The notes beneath the pieces are model-generated. The model was not told where the DNA came from. It did no database searches and worked only from the letters and a program-made list of their open reading frames with translations. DNA of 64,000 nt, from assembly GCF_900188095.1 (NCBI RefSeq), contig NZ_FZOT01000005.1:124001-188000 (forward strand), given 5' to 3'. Of this stretch, positions 36,890 through 44,788 are shown in pieces (the first letter of the stretch is position 1; every line of letters starts with the position of its first letter). This DNA is from Noviherbaspirillum humi (GTDB taxonomy: Bacteria > Pseudomonadota > Gammaproteobacteria > Burkholderiales > Burkholderiaceae_D). A program made the position numbers and the translations under genes.

Positions 36890-37369
36890 TCAATATCTGA
36901 GCTGCTTGCGCATCACCATCGGTTCCGGTTCCGCCGGGTTGGCATAGGTATAGACCAATTCCGGCGCCGGTTCGAAACCGTAGGCGGCATACAGGTCGAG
37001 GAGAGGTGTTTGGTCCGGCCTCACCGCCAGACGCAATTCTTCAATCTCGCAGGCTTGCGCCTGGTGGATCACCGCCTCGAGGAGATGCTGCGATAGCTGG
37101 ACGCCCCGATACTCCGGGAGCACGCCCATGCGCATGATTTCCCAGACATCTGATTCGCCTTCCAGCGGATGCCAGCGCACCGAGCCGACCGGGCGCTCGT
37201 CGGCCAGCAGAATGAAGCCGCCGCCGTCGCGCAGATCGCTTACCACCCGTTGCGGGCTTTCCTGGTGTCCGCTGGAACTGGCCACGACCTTGCCGGCCCA
37301 GGCGGAACGGGTCAGATCGGCAATCAGCTGGGCGTCTTCTTCCTTCGCTTCGCGAATCAGAATGTCCAT
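36890..37369 (-). CDS. GNAT-family N-acetyltransferase
   Basis: A 159-residue acetyltransferase. The fold begins at MDILIREAKEEDAQLIADL, with MRMGVLPEYRGVQLSQHLL as motif A (acetyl-CoA loop, in a weaker form than the usual QxxGxG) and YAAYGFEPAP as motif B. The substrate cannot be told. It stands alone between metG and the DUF3460 gene. Confidence 0.85.
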   Translation of the reverse strand: MDILIREAKEEDAQLIADLTRSAWAGKVVASSSGHQESPQRVVSDLRDGGGFILLADERPVGSVRWHPLEGESDVWEIMRMGVLPEYRGVQLSQHLLEAVIHQAQACEIEELRLAVRPDQTPLLDLYAAYGFEPAPELVYTYANPAEPEPMVMRKQLRY

Positions 37370-37466
37370 TGCGGCAAAGAGCGGTAAGTCAAAGATGATG
37401 CAATCATCATAAGAGACAAGGCCCGGGTTGCAAAGTTTTGCAGCCCGAGCCCTGGGTTTCAGGCGG

Positions 37467-39608
37467 TTAGCGCACCCGCATGCCCGGCTCGGCGCCCGGC
37501 CAGGGGTTCAGCACGTAGATGCCCGGATTGGATTTCTCGTCCTTGGCCGAAGCCGCCAGCACCATGCCTTCGGAAACGCCGAACTTCATCTTGCGCGGCG
37601 CGAGGTTGGCCACCATCACCGTCAGCTTGCCGATCAGGTCTTCCGGCTGGTAAGCCGACTTGATGCCGGAAAACACATTGCGCAGCCGGCCCTCGCCCGC
37701 ATCCAGCGTCAGGCGCAGCAGCTTGTCGGAGCCTTCCACATGCTCGCAGTTGACGATCCTGGCGATGCGCAGATCAATCTTGGCGAAGTCGTCCACCTTG
37801 ATCTCCGGGGCGATTGTTTCAATCGCGCCGCCGTTCCCACCTTCTCCCTCAGGGGGAAGGCCGGGATGAGGGTGGGTTTCGGTCACAGAAGACGATGCTT
37901 TAGCAGAAGAAGAACCCGCGCCCGTCTCCTGCGCTGCCGGCATCTCAAACAGCGCATCCAGCATCTTCGGCTCCACCCGCGTCATCAAATGCTCGAACTT
38001 CCCGATCGCCGTCGGGCTGCTTTGCAAATCAGCCCAGGCCAGTTCGCGCTCGATGCCATACAGCGTCGCCACGCGGCGCGCCAATGCAGGGAGAATGGGC
38101 GCGAGGTAGATCGTCAGGCGATAGAAGGAATGCAGCAGATCGCTGCACACATCCTGCAATGCCTGATCGTTAGCCGCATCCTTGGCCAGTTCCCACGGCT
38201 TTTTCGTGTCGACGAACTGGTTCACCTCGTCGGCCAGCGCCATGATCTGGCGGATGGCCTTGCCGTATTCCCGCGCTTCGAAGGCGTCGCGGATTTCCTG
38301 CTCGGCGCCGCCCTGCACCAGTTCCCAGAACCGATTGGTGGTGCGGCCTTCGGAAACCGGGTTGCTCAGCTTGCCGCCGAAGCGCTTGGTGATGAACCCC
38401 GCCGCCCGGCTGGCGATGTTGATGTATTTGCCGATCAGGTCGGCGTTGACCCGGGTGACGAAGTCGTCCGGGTTGAAGTCAACGTCCTCGACCCGGGCAT
38501 TGAGCTTGGCGGCGATGTAGTAGCGCAGCCATTCCGGATTCATGCCAATTTCGAGGTAGCGCAGCGGCGAGATGCCGGTGCCGCGCGACTTCGACATCTT
38601 CTCGCCGCTCACGGTGATGAAGCCATGCACGAACACGTTGTTCGGCACCTTGCGGCCGGCGAAGTGCAGCATTGCCGGCCAGAACAGGGTGTGGAAATAG
38701 GTGATGTCCTTGCCGATGAAATGGTATTGCTCGGTGGACGGATCCTTCATGAAGGCGTCGAAGTCGCGGCCGGTCTTGGCGAAATAGTTCTTCAGCGAGG
38801 CGAGGTAGCCGATCGGCGCGTCCAGCCAGACATAGAAGTACTTGCCCGGCGCATCCGGGATCTCGATGCCGAAATACGGCGCGTCGCGGCTGATGTCCCA
38901 GTCGCCCAGGCCGCTTTCGCCTTCCAGCCACTCGCGCGCCTTGTTCGCCACCTCCGGCTGCAGCCGGCTCGGATCGAGCGCCCAATCGCGCAGGAAGGCG
39001 GTGCATTTCGGGTCGGACAGCTGGAAGAAGAAATGCTCGGAGGAACGCATCACCGGCGTCGCGCCGGACAGGGTGGAGTAGGGGTTCTTCAGGTCGGTCG
39101 GAGCGTAGACAGCGCTGCAGACTTCGCAGGAATCGCCGTACTGGTCCTTGGCGCCGCACTTCGGGCATTCGCCCTTGATGTAGCGATCCGGCAGGAACAT
39201 GTTCTTCACCGGGTCGTAGAACTGCTCGACCGTGCGGCTGGTGATCAGCTTGGCATTGTCGCGCAGCGCCCGGTAGATTTCCTGCGACAGCTCGGTGTTT
39301 TCGGCGCTGTCGGTGGAGTGCCAGTTGTCGAACTCGATATGGAAGCCGTCGAGGTACTGCTTGCGGCCGGCGGCGATCCGGGCCACGAACTCCTGCGGCG
39401 TGACGCCGGCTTTCTCGGCCGCGATCATGATGGGCGCGCCATGCGCATCGTCGGCGCCGACGAAATTCACCTCGTTGCCCTGCATGCGCTGGAAGCGGAC
39501 CCAGATGTCGGCCTGGATGTACTCCATGATGTGGCCGATATGGAAGGCGCCGTTGGCGTAGGGCAGGGCGGTGGTCACGAACAGCTTGCGTGGCGTCGGG
39601 TTGCTCAT
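37467..39608 (-). CDS. metG: methionyl-tRNA synthetase
   Basis: A 713-residue class I synthetase. FHIGH at residues 23-26 and EKMSKSRG are the signature motifs; a zinc knuckle ([17 protein letters not shown]) lies near residue 150. A tRNA-binding OB-fold (EMAP-like) forms the C-terminal ~105 residues ([26 protein letters not shown]). The linker between the body and that domain is long and low in complexity, with a Ser-rich stretch and [15 protein letters not shown], whose DNA is a palindromic repeat. ATG 39608 gives the normal start MSNPTPRK. Confidence 0.97.
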   Translation of the reverse strand: MSNPTPRKLFVTTALPYANGAFHIGHIMEYIQADIWVRFQRMQGNEVNFVGADDAHGAPIMIAAEKAGVTPQEFVARIAAGRKQYLDGFHIEFDNWHSTDSAENTELSQEIYRALRDNAKLITSRTVEQFYDPVKNMFLPDRYIKGECPKCGAKDQYGDSCEVCSAVYAPTDLKNPYSTLSGATPVMRSSEHFFFQLSDPKCTAFLRDWALDPSRLQPEVANKAREWLEGESGLGDWDISRDAPYFGIEIPDAPGKYFYVWLDAPIGYLASLKNYFAKTGRDFDAFMKDPSTEQYHFIGKDITYFHTLFWPAMLHFAGRKVPNNVFVHGFITVSGEKMSKSRGTGISPLRYLEIGMNPEWLRYYIAAKLNARVEDVDFNPDDFVTRVNADLIGKYINIASRAAGFITKRFGGKLSNPVSEGRTTNRFWELVQGGAEQEIRDAFEAREYGKAIRQIMALADEVNQFVDTKKPWELAKDAANDQALQDVCSDLLHSFYRLTIYLAPILPALARRVATLYGIERELAWADLQSSPTAIGKFEHLMTRVEPKMLDALFEMPAAQETGAGSSSAKASSSVTETHPHPGLPPEGEGGNGGAIETIAPEIKVDDFAKIDLRIARIVNCEHVEGSDKLLRLTLDAGEGRLRNVFSGIKSAYQPEDLIGKLTVMVANLAPRKMKFGVSEGMVLAASAKDEKSNPGIYVLNPWPGAEPGMRVR
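37836..37876. repeat. palindromic repeat embedded in the metG linker
   Basis: CCTTCTCCCT and AGGGGGAAGG flank a single C, with CCCACC and GGTGGG outside, forming an extended palindrome like the intergenic REP-type element of proteobacteria. It encodes [13 protein letters not shown] in frame. Confidence 0.7.
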
Positions 39609-39724
39609 TTGACGATGCTTTGGTTGAAATGGGAAAACGCACATTTTAGCAGTGCAAGGCCTGCGGACGCCGCAGCCTGCCATGGGCGCCGGGTAAGCGG
39701 TTAGAATACGGCTTTATTGATGAC

Positions 39725-39757
39725 AACGGCTTTGGCGCTCCAAGGCCGTTTTTCTTT
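39725..39757 (+). promoter_or_regulatory. terminator-like hairpin in the gltX leader
   Basis: AACGGCTTTGG (39725-39735) pairs with CCAAGGCCGTT (39740-39750) around CGCT, one G-T pair in 11, followed by TTTTTCTTT, ending only a few bases before the gltX ATG at 39761. Because metG is divergent, this hairpin cannot end an upstream gene; attenuation or translation control of gltX is plausible. The purine-rich AAGG of the leader lies inside the stem. Confidence 0.6.
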
Positions 39758-39760
39758 GCC

Positions 39761-41155
39761 ATGACTGTCCGCACACGTTTCGCTCCCAGCCCCACCGGCT
39801 ACCTGCATCTCGGCGGCGCACGCACCGCGCTGTTTTCCTGGGCCTATGCGCGCCATTTCGGCGGCACCTTCATCCTGCGCATCGAGGATACCGACCTGGA
39901 GCGCTCCACCCCGGAAGCGGTGCAGGCGATCATCGACGGCATGCAGTGGCTCTGCCTGAACCATGACGAAGGCCCGTTCTACCAGATGCAGCGCATGGAC
40001 CGCTACCGCGAAGTGGTGGCGCAGATGCTTGCCGGCGGCACCGCCTATCACTGCTATTGCACGCCGGAAGAAGTGGAGGCCATGCGCGAGCGCCAGCGCG
40101 CCGCCGGCGAAAAACCGCGCTACGACGGCACCTGGCGTCCGGAACCGGGCAAGACCCTGCCGACGATTCCGGAAGGCCGCAAGCCGGTAGTCCGCTTCCG
40201 CAATCCGCTCGACGGCGAGGTGACCTGGAACGACGTGGTGAAGGGCGAGATCACCATCGCCAACAAGGAGCTGGACGACCTGATCATCGCCCGTTCCGAC
40301 GGCACGCCGACCTACAACTTCTGCGTCGCCGTCGACGACTGGGACATGCGCATCACCCATGTCATTCGCGGCGACGACCATGTGAACAACACGCCGCGCC
40401 AGATCAACATCCTGAAGGCGCTCGGCGCGCCGCTGCCCGAATACGGCCATGTGCCGATGATCCTCGGCGCAGACGGCGAGAAGCTGTCCAAGCGCCACGG
40501 CGCCGTCAGCGTGATGGAGTACCCGGCCCAGGGCTACCTGCCGGAGGCGATGCTCAATTATCTGGCGCGCCTGGGCTGGAGCCATGGCGACGAGGAGATC
40601 TTCTCGGTGCAGCAGTTCTGCGAATGGTTCAACCTCGACCACCTGTCGAAGTCGCCGGCGCAGTTCAACCCGGAAAAGCTCGCCTGGCTGAACAACCATT
40701 ACATCAAGCTCGCCGACAACGGCCGCCTGGCAGAACTGGCGATGCCCGTGCTGGAGCGGGAGGGCGCAGCGTTCGAGGGGGCGCCGCCGCTGGCCGAGGT
40801 CATCGGCCTGATGAAGGAACGCGCCAACACCATCAACGAGCTGGCCGGTGCCGCCATGCTGTTCTACCGCCAGCCGCAGCCCGACGATGCGCTGGTGGCG
40901 CAGCACATCACCGACGCCATCAAGCCGGCGCTGGCGCAGTTCGCCGCGCAGTGCGGGACGGTGGAGTGGAGCAAGCCGGCGCTCTCCGCCCTGATGAAGG
41001 AAGTGCTGGGCGCTCACAAGCTGAAGATGCCGCAGCTGGCGATGCCGCTGCGCCTCATCATCACCGGCCAGCTGCAAACGCCGGCCATCGATGCGGTGCT
41101 GGCGCTGTTCTCGCGCGAGGTGGTATTGGCTCGCCTGCAGAAGTTCGTCGGCTAA
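39761..41155 (+). CDS. gltX: glutamyl-tRNA synthetase
   Basis: A 464-residue class I synthetase charging tRNA-Glu. [20 protein letters not shown] is the classic N-terminus with the HIGH-type motif (HLGG), and [10 protein letters not shown] is the KMSKS block. No clear ribosome-binding site precedes ATG, apart from AAGG within a hairpin. It is followed by tRNA-Ala and two tRNA-Glu genes, its own substrate. Confidence 0.97.
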   Translation: MTVRTRFAPSPTGYLHLGGARTALFSWAYARHFGGTFILRIEDTDLERSTPEAVQAIIDGMQWLCLNHDEGPFYQMQRMDRYREVVAQMLAGGTAYHCYCTPEEVEAMRERQRAAGEKPRYDGTWRPEPGKTLPTIPEGRKPVVRFRNPLDGEVTWNDVVKGEITIANKELDDLIIARSDGTPTYNFCVAVDDWDMRITHVIRGDDHVNNTPRQINILKALGAPLPEYGHVPMILGADGEKLSKRHGAVSVMEYPAQGYLPEAMLNYLARLGWSHGDEEIFSVQQFCEWFNLDHLSKSPAQFNPEKLAWLNNHYIKLADNGRLAELAMPVLEREGAAFEGAPPLAEVIGLMKERANTINELAGAAMLFYRQPQPDDALVAQHITDAIKPALAQFAAQCGTVEWSKPALSALMKEVLGAHKLKMPQLAMPLRLIITGQLQTPAIDAVLALFSREVVLARLQKFVG

Positions 41156-41180
41156 ATTTCCGGAAAGAAGGCCGAAGGGA

Positions 41181-41210
41181 TTTACAGGGCAGAAAACTCT
41201 TTGCTATACT
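41181..41210 (+). promoter_or_regulatory. putative promoter of the tRNA operon
   Basis: TTTACA (41181-41186) and TATACT (41205-41210) are 18 bp apart and lie 17 bases before tRNA-Ala. Confidence 0.6.
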
Positions 41211-41227
41211 CTCGTTTCTTCGCACAC

Positions 41228-41303
<76 letters not shown>

Positions 41304-41317
41304 GTGCAGAAGACTAG

Positions 41318-41393
41318 GTCCCCATCGTCTAGAGGCCTAGGACATCACCCTTTCACGGTGAGTACCGGGGTTCGAATCCCCGTGGGGACGCCA
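41318..41393 (+). tRNA. tRNA-Glu (anticodon TTC), first copy
   Basis: A 76-nt cloverleaf with acceptor stem GTCCCCA/TGGGGAC, anticodon loop CTTTCAC (TTC), T-loop GTTCGAATC and encoded CCA. It lies 14 bases after tRNA-Ala. Confidence 0.96.
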
Positions 41394-41486
41394 GGATTCA
41401 ATGAGATGCGAAGCAGGTTGGCGGCATCTCGCAGCAGCAAGCTTCCGGTGGTTGGCCGGCCGGAAGTGGCAACAGGACAGATTACT

Positions 41487-41562
41487 GTCCCCATCGTCTA
41501 GAGGCCTAGGACATCACCCTTTCACGGTGAGTACCGGGGTTCGAATCCCCGTGGGGACGCCA
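41487..41562 (+). tRNA. tRNA-Glu (anticodon TTC), second identical copy
   Basis: Identical in sequence to the copy at 41318-41393, separated from it by a 93-base spacer of unrelated sequence. Encoded CCA present. A terminator follows within 10 bases. Confidence 0.96.
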
Positions 41563-41568
41563 GACAAG

Positions 41569-41596
41569 ACGCCGCGCAGCAATGCGCGGCGTTTTT
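41569..41596 (+). terminator. terminator of the tRNA operon
   Basis: ACGCCGCGCA and TGCGCGGCGT form a 10-bp stem with a GCAA loop, followed by TTTTT, directly after the second tRNA-Glu. Confidence 0.88.
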
Positions 41597-41799
41597 CATT
41601 TGTGTCCCGAATGATTGGCGATGCAGCGCTGGCTGCGAACCAGTTTTGACACTGCTCCGCCCTTTCGGCTACCGCATCAATGCTGCAGGCTTGCGAGATC
41701 CGCTTGCGCGCCGTCTCAGCCTCTCGTGTTTCTCCACTACCTGCATTGCCAGTCTCGTCGGCTACTTCCTGATGATTGCCTTCTGCTTGCCGGCAGGCG

Positions 41800-42873
41800 T
41801 CATGTCGCAGGAAACGCCTCTTCTAGCTTCAGCAGCCTCCCGGTCTCGCCCGCATCGTAGCCGGAGAGGGTCTGTACCTCGTCGCGGAAGGCCGGAGACT
41901 GCAGCACGTTCCTCACCTCCCGCATGAGGGTTTGTTCCAGACCGGCAATCGGCACGGCGAAGAAATACCGCTCTTCCAGCAGCGGCAGGAAGTCCAGGCC
42001 GAAGCGGCGCGCCGCCGTTTCCACGCCGATGCCCACGTCGGCCATGCCGCTGGCGATATAGGCGGCCACCGCCGAGTGCGTGAATTCAGCGCTGTCGAAA
42101 CCGCTGATGCGTGCCGGGTCCATGCCGGCATCGGCTAGCATGAGTTCCACCAGCATGCGGGTGCCTGAACCGGCCTGGCGGTTGACGAAGCGGACATCCG
42201 GCCGCAAGAGGTCTTCCAGACGGCCGATATGCTTCGGATTGCCCGGCGCCAGAAACAGGCCCTGGCGGCGCACGGCGAGGTGGATCAGGCAATGCCGCGC
42301 CGGGTCCAGCCATTGCGCGTAGCGGCGGGCAGCAGCCTGCTCGAATTTTCCCAGTGGCACATGAAAGCCGGCGAGGTCGCATTCATTCTGCGCGAGCGCG
42401 GCGACGGCGTCGGTGCTGTTCCGATAGCGCAGCTTGACCGGCAGCCGCGCCGCGTCCAGGTGATTGAGCATCGCCGCCACCGCGAAGCCATGGCTGGCAT
42501 CGATGCGTATCGTCGCCGGTGGCTGCATCACCATGCGGTTCAGCTCGTCGCCGAGTTCCGAGGCCAGGCTTTCCAGCGTCGGCGTCAGCCGGGCGGCAAT
42601 GCGCCGGTCGGCCCAGATCAGCTTCTCGGCAAGCGGCGTGAGCCGGGTGCCGCGACCGCGGCCGGTTTGCATCAGCGGACTGCCGAACAGCTTCTCGCCG
42701 TCGCGCAGCAGGCCCCAGGCATAGCGGTAGGAGAGGCCGGCCGCCTGCGCCGCCTGAGCGATCGAGCCGGTGTCCTGCACGGCTTTGAGCAGCGACAGCA
42801 GAATGGCGGTGTCGAGCGCTTCTTCGGTGCCGCGGGCGATTTCCCAGTGAGGGCTGATCTTGATCCGGTACAT
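41800..42873 (-). CDS. ModE-like HTH regulator with periplasmic-binding-like domain
   Basis: A 357-residue regulator. Residues ~15-100 form a ModE/LysR-type winged helix (AQAAGLSYRYAWGLL and GRGRGTRLTPLAEKL). Residues ~115-345 form a PBP-like domain of the kind found in molybdate-linked regulators (RFVNRQAGSGTRMLVELML and AYIASGMADVGIGVETAA). It has no signal peptide, so it senses its ligand in the cytosol. It is divergent from the formate dehydrogenase operon and is the obvious candidate regulator of it. An oxyanion (molybdate or tungstate) or formate as ligand is inferred. Confidence 0.85.
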   Translation of the reverse strand: MYRIKISPHWEIARGTEEALDTAILLSLLKAVQDTGSIAQAAQAAGLSYRYAWGLLRDGEKLFGSPLMQTGRGRGTRLTPLAEKLIWADRRIAARLTPTLESLASELGDELNRMVMQPPATIRIDASHGFAVAAMLNHLDAARLPVKLRYRNSTDAVAALAQNECDLAGFHVPLGKFEQAAARRYAQWLDPARHCLIHLAVRRQGLFLAPGNPKHIGRLEDLLRPDVRFVNRQAGSGTRMLVELMLADAGMDPARISGFDSAEFTHSAVAAYIASGMADVGIGVETAARRFGLDFLPLLEERYFFAVPIAGLEQTLMREVRNVLQSPAFRDEVQTLSGYDAGETGRLLKLEEAFPAT

Positions 42874-42981
42874 TATGCAAAAAATAGCTTATTGAACTGG
42901 GGTATGAGGCAATGGTATTTTCCGTCCTGCCCAGAACTAGAGACTATAATTCCAGGAAAGTGGGCGCAGCGGTTTGACGAA

Positions 42982-43001
42982 ATATGCAGGATAGAGCATA
43001 T
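42982..43001. promoter_or_regulatory. candidate operator ATATGC-N8-GCATAT
   Basis: A perfect 6-bp inverted repeat with an 8-bp spacer in the 211-bp divergent control region between the ModE-like regulator and the formate dehydrogenase operon. A+T-rich halves of this size resemble ModE-type sites. Function is inferred. Confidence 0.4.
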
Positions 43002-43084
43002 ATTCGGCAAGCAAAAAAATATCGGCCCGTCAGGTGCGCCGTCACATGGCGCAGCCGACCTCATCGAGACAAGCAGGCACATTC

Positions 43085-44785
43085 ATGTCCCACCCCGTGA
43101 TTCCCATCGTCGCCGAAGGCGCCAGCCGGCAGCGCAAGCGCGAAGCGCCCAAGGGCCGGCGCGTCGATCCCGACAGCCTGGCCGACGTGCAGACGCTGAC
43201 TGCCGGACTGCCGCGCCGGCGCGATCTCCTGATCGAGCATCTTCACCGCATCAACGACGCCCTCGGCTGCCTGCCGACGACGCATCTCGCCGCCCTCGCG
43301 GCCGAGCTGCGCATGGCCCAGACCGAAGTCTACGAAGTCGCCAGCTTTTATCACCACTTCGAGGTGGTGCGGGAAGGACAGGCGCGTCCGGCGGCTCTGA
43401 CCGTGCGCGTATGCGCCAGCCTGTCCTGCGAACTGGCCGGCGCGGCGGAACTCCTCGAGAAGTTGCCGGCCATTCTCGGCGCCGACGTGCGCGTGCTCGC
43501 AGCGCCCTGCGTCGGCCGCTGCGAGCAGGCGCCGGTGGCGGTGGTCGGGCAGAACGCCATCCCGCATGCCGACTGCGCCAAAACCGCCGCCGCCGCGCAG
43601 CAAGGCCTGACCGCGCCGGTGCTCGAAGACTATATCGACCATGAGCGCTATCTCGCCCATGGCGGCTACCGCCTGCTGCAGGAATGCCATGCGGGCGGGC
43701 GCGATGCCGAGGCGGTGATCGGCGCAATGGAAGACTCGGGCTTGCGCGGCCTCGGCGGCGCCGGCTTTCCGGCAGGGCGCAAATGGCGCATCGTGCGGGC
43801 CGAGACGGGGCCGAAGCTGATGGCGGTGAACATCGACGAGGGCGAGCCGGGTACCTTCAAGGACCGGACCTACCTGGAGCGCGATCCGCATCGCTTCCTG
43901 GAGGGCATGCTGATCGCCGCCTGGGCGGTGGGCATCGACGACATCTACCTCTACCTGCGCGACGAATACCATGCCTGCCGCGTGATGCTGGAGCGCGAGC
44001 TGGCGAAGCTGCTGGCCGATCCGCCGGTGGCTAAGCTGCCCGGCATCCATCTGCGGCGCGGCGCCGGAGCCTACATCTGCGGCGAAGAGTCGGCGATGAT
44101 CGAGTCGATCGAAGGCAAGCGTGGCATGCCGCGCCTGCGGCCGCCCTATGTCGCCCAGGTCGGCCTGTTCGGCCGGCCCACGCTGGAACACAATTTCGAA
44201 ACCCTCTACTGGGTGCGGCAGATCGCGGAGCAGGGCGGCGCCTGGTTCGCTGCCCATGGCCGCCACGGCAGGAAGGGCCTGCGTTCCTTCTCGGTGTCGG
44301 GCCGGGTGAAGAAGCCGGGCGTCCACCTGGCGCCAGCCGGCATCACCGTCGCCGAACTGATCGAGGAATACTGCGGCGGCATGCAGGACGGCCACCAGTT
44401 CTATGCCTACCTGCCGGGCGGCGCTTCCGGCGGCATCCTGCCGGCGTCGCTGGGCGACGTCCCGCTCGACTTCGATACCCTGCAGCCGCACGGCTGCTTC
44501 ATCGGCTCGGCGGCAGTGATCGTGCTGTCCGACCAGGACCGGGCCATCGACGCGGCGCGCAACATGATGGCCTTCTTCAAGGATGAGTCGTGCGGCCAGT
44601 GCACGCCCTGTCGCGCCGGCACCGCCAAGGCGCTGCAGCTCATCAGCCAGCCGCGCTGGGACGTGGAATTGCTCGGCGAACTGTCCGCCGTGATGCGCGA
44701 CGCCTCCATCTGCGGCCTGGGCCAGGCCGCGCCGAATCCGGTGGACAGCGTGATCCGCCATTTCCCGCACGAACTCGAAGGCTGA
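43085..44785 (+). CDS. fdsB: NAD-dependent formate dehydrogenase, fused gamma-beta subunit (NuoE-NuoF type)
   Basis: A 566-residue fusion. Residues ~40-185 are a NuoE/FdsG thioredoxin-like ferredoxin with [2Fe-2S] cysteines 110, 115, 142 and 146. Residues ~190-566 are a NuoF/FdsB unit with the FMN/NADH loop RGLGGAGFPAGRKW, DEGEPGTFKDR, GAGAYICGEESA and the [4Fe-4S] cysteines 503, 506, 509 and 543 (ESCGQCTPC). Together these carry electrons from the alpha subunit to NAD+. In Cupriavidus and Rhodobacter they are two genes; the fused form is that of Methylorubrum FDH1. The two ends of the fusion are in one frame with no stop. It ends three bases before fdsA. Confidence 0.94.
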   Translation: MSHPVIPIVAEGASRQRKREAPKGRRVDPDSLADVQTLTAGLPRRRDLLIEHLHRINDALGCLPTTHLAALAAELRMAQTEVYEVASFYHHFEVVREGQARPAALTVRVCASLSCELAGAAELLEKLPAILGADVRVLAAPCVGRCEQAPVAVVGQNAIPHADCAKTAAAAQQGLTAPVLEDYIDHERYLAHGGYRLLQECHAGGRDAEAVIGAMEDSGLRGLGGAGFPAGRKWRIVRAETGPKLMAVNIDEGEPGTFKDRTYLERDPHRFLEGMLIAAWAVGIDDIYLYLRDEYHACRVMLERELAKLLADPPVAKLPGIHLRRGAGAYICGEESAMIESIEGKRGMPRLRPPYVAQVGLFGRPTLEHNFETLYWVRQIAEQGGAWFAAHGRHGRKGLRSFSVSGRVKKPGVHLAPAGITVAELIEEYCGGMQDGHQFYAYLPGGASGGILPASLGDVPLDFDTLQPHGCFIGSAAVIVLSDQDRAIDAARNMMAFFKDESCGQCTPCRAGTAKALQLISQPRWDVELLGELSAVMRDASICGLGQAAPNPVDSVIRHFPHELEG

Positions 44786-44788
44786 ACC

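Noticed and set aside
41318-41562. Direct repeat of 76 bases as a CRISPR or phage attachment site
   Set aside because: Both units are complete tRNA-Glu genes; there is no integrase and no further repeat.
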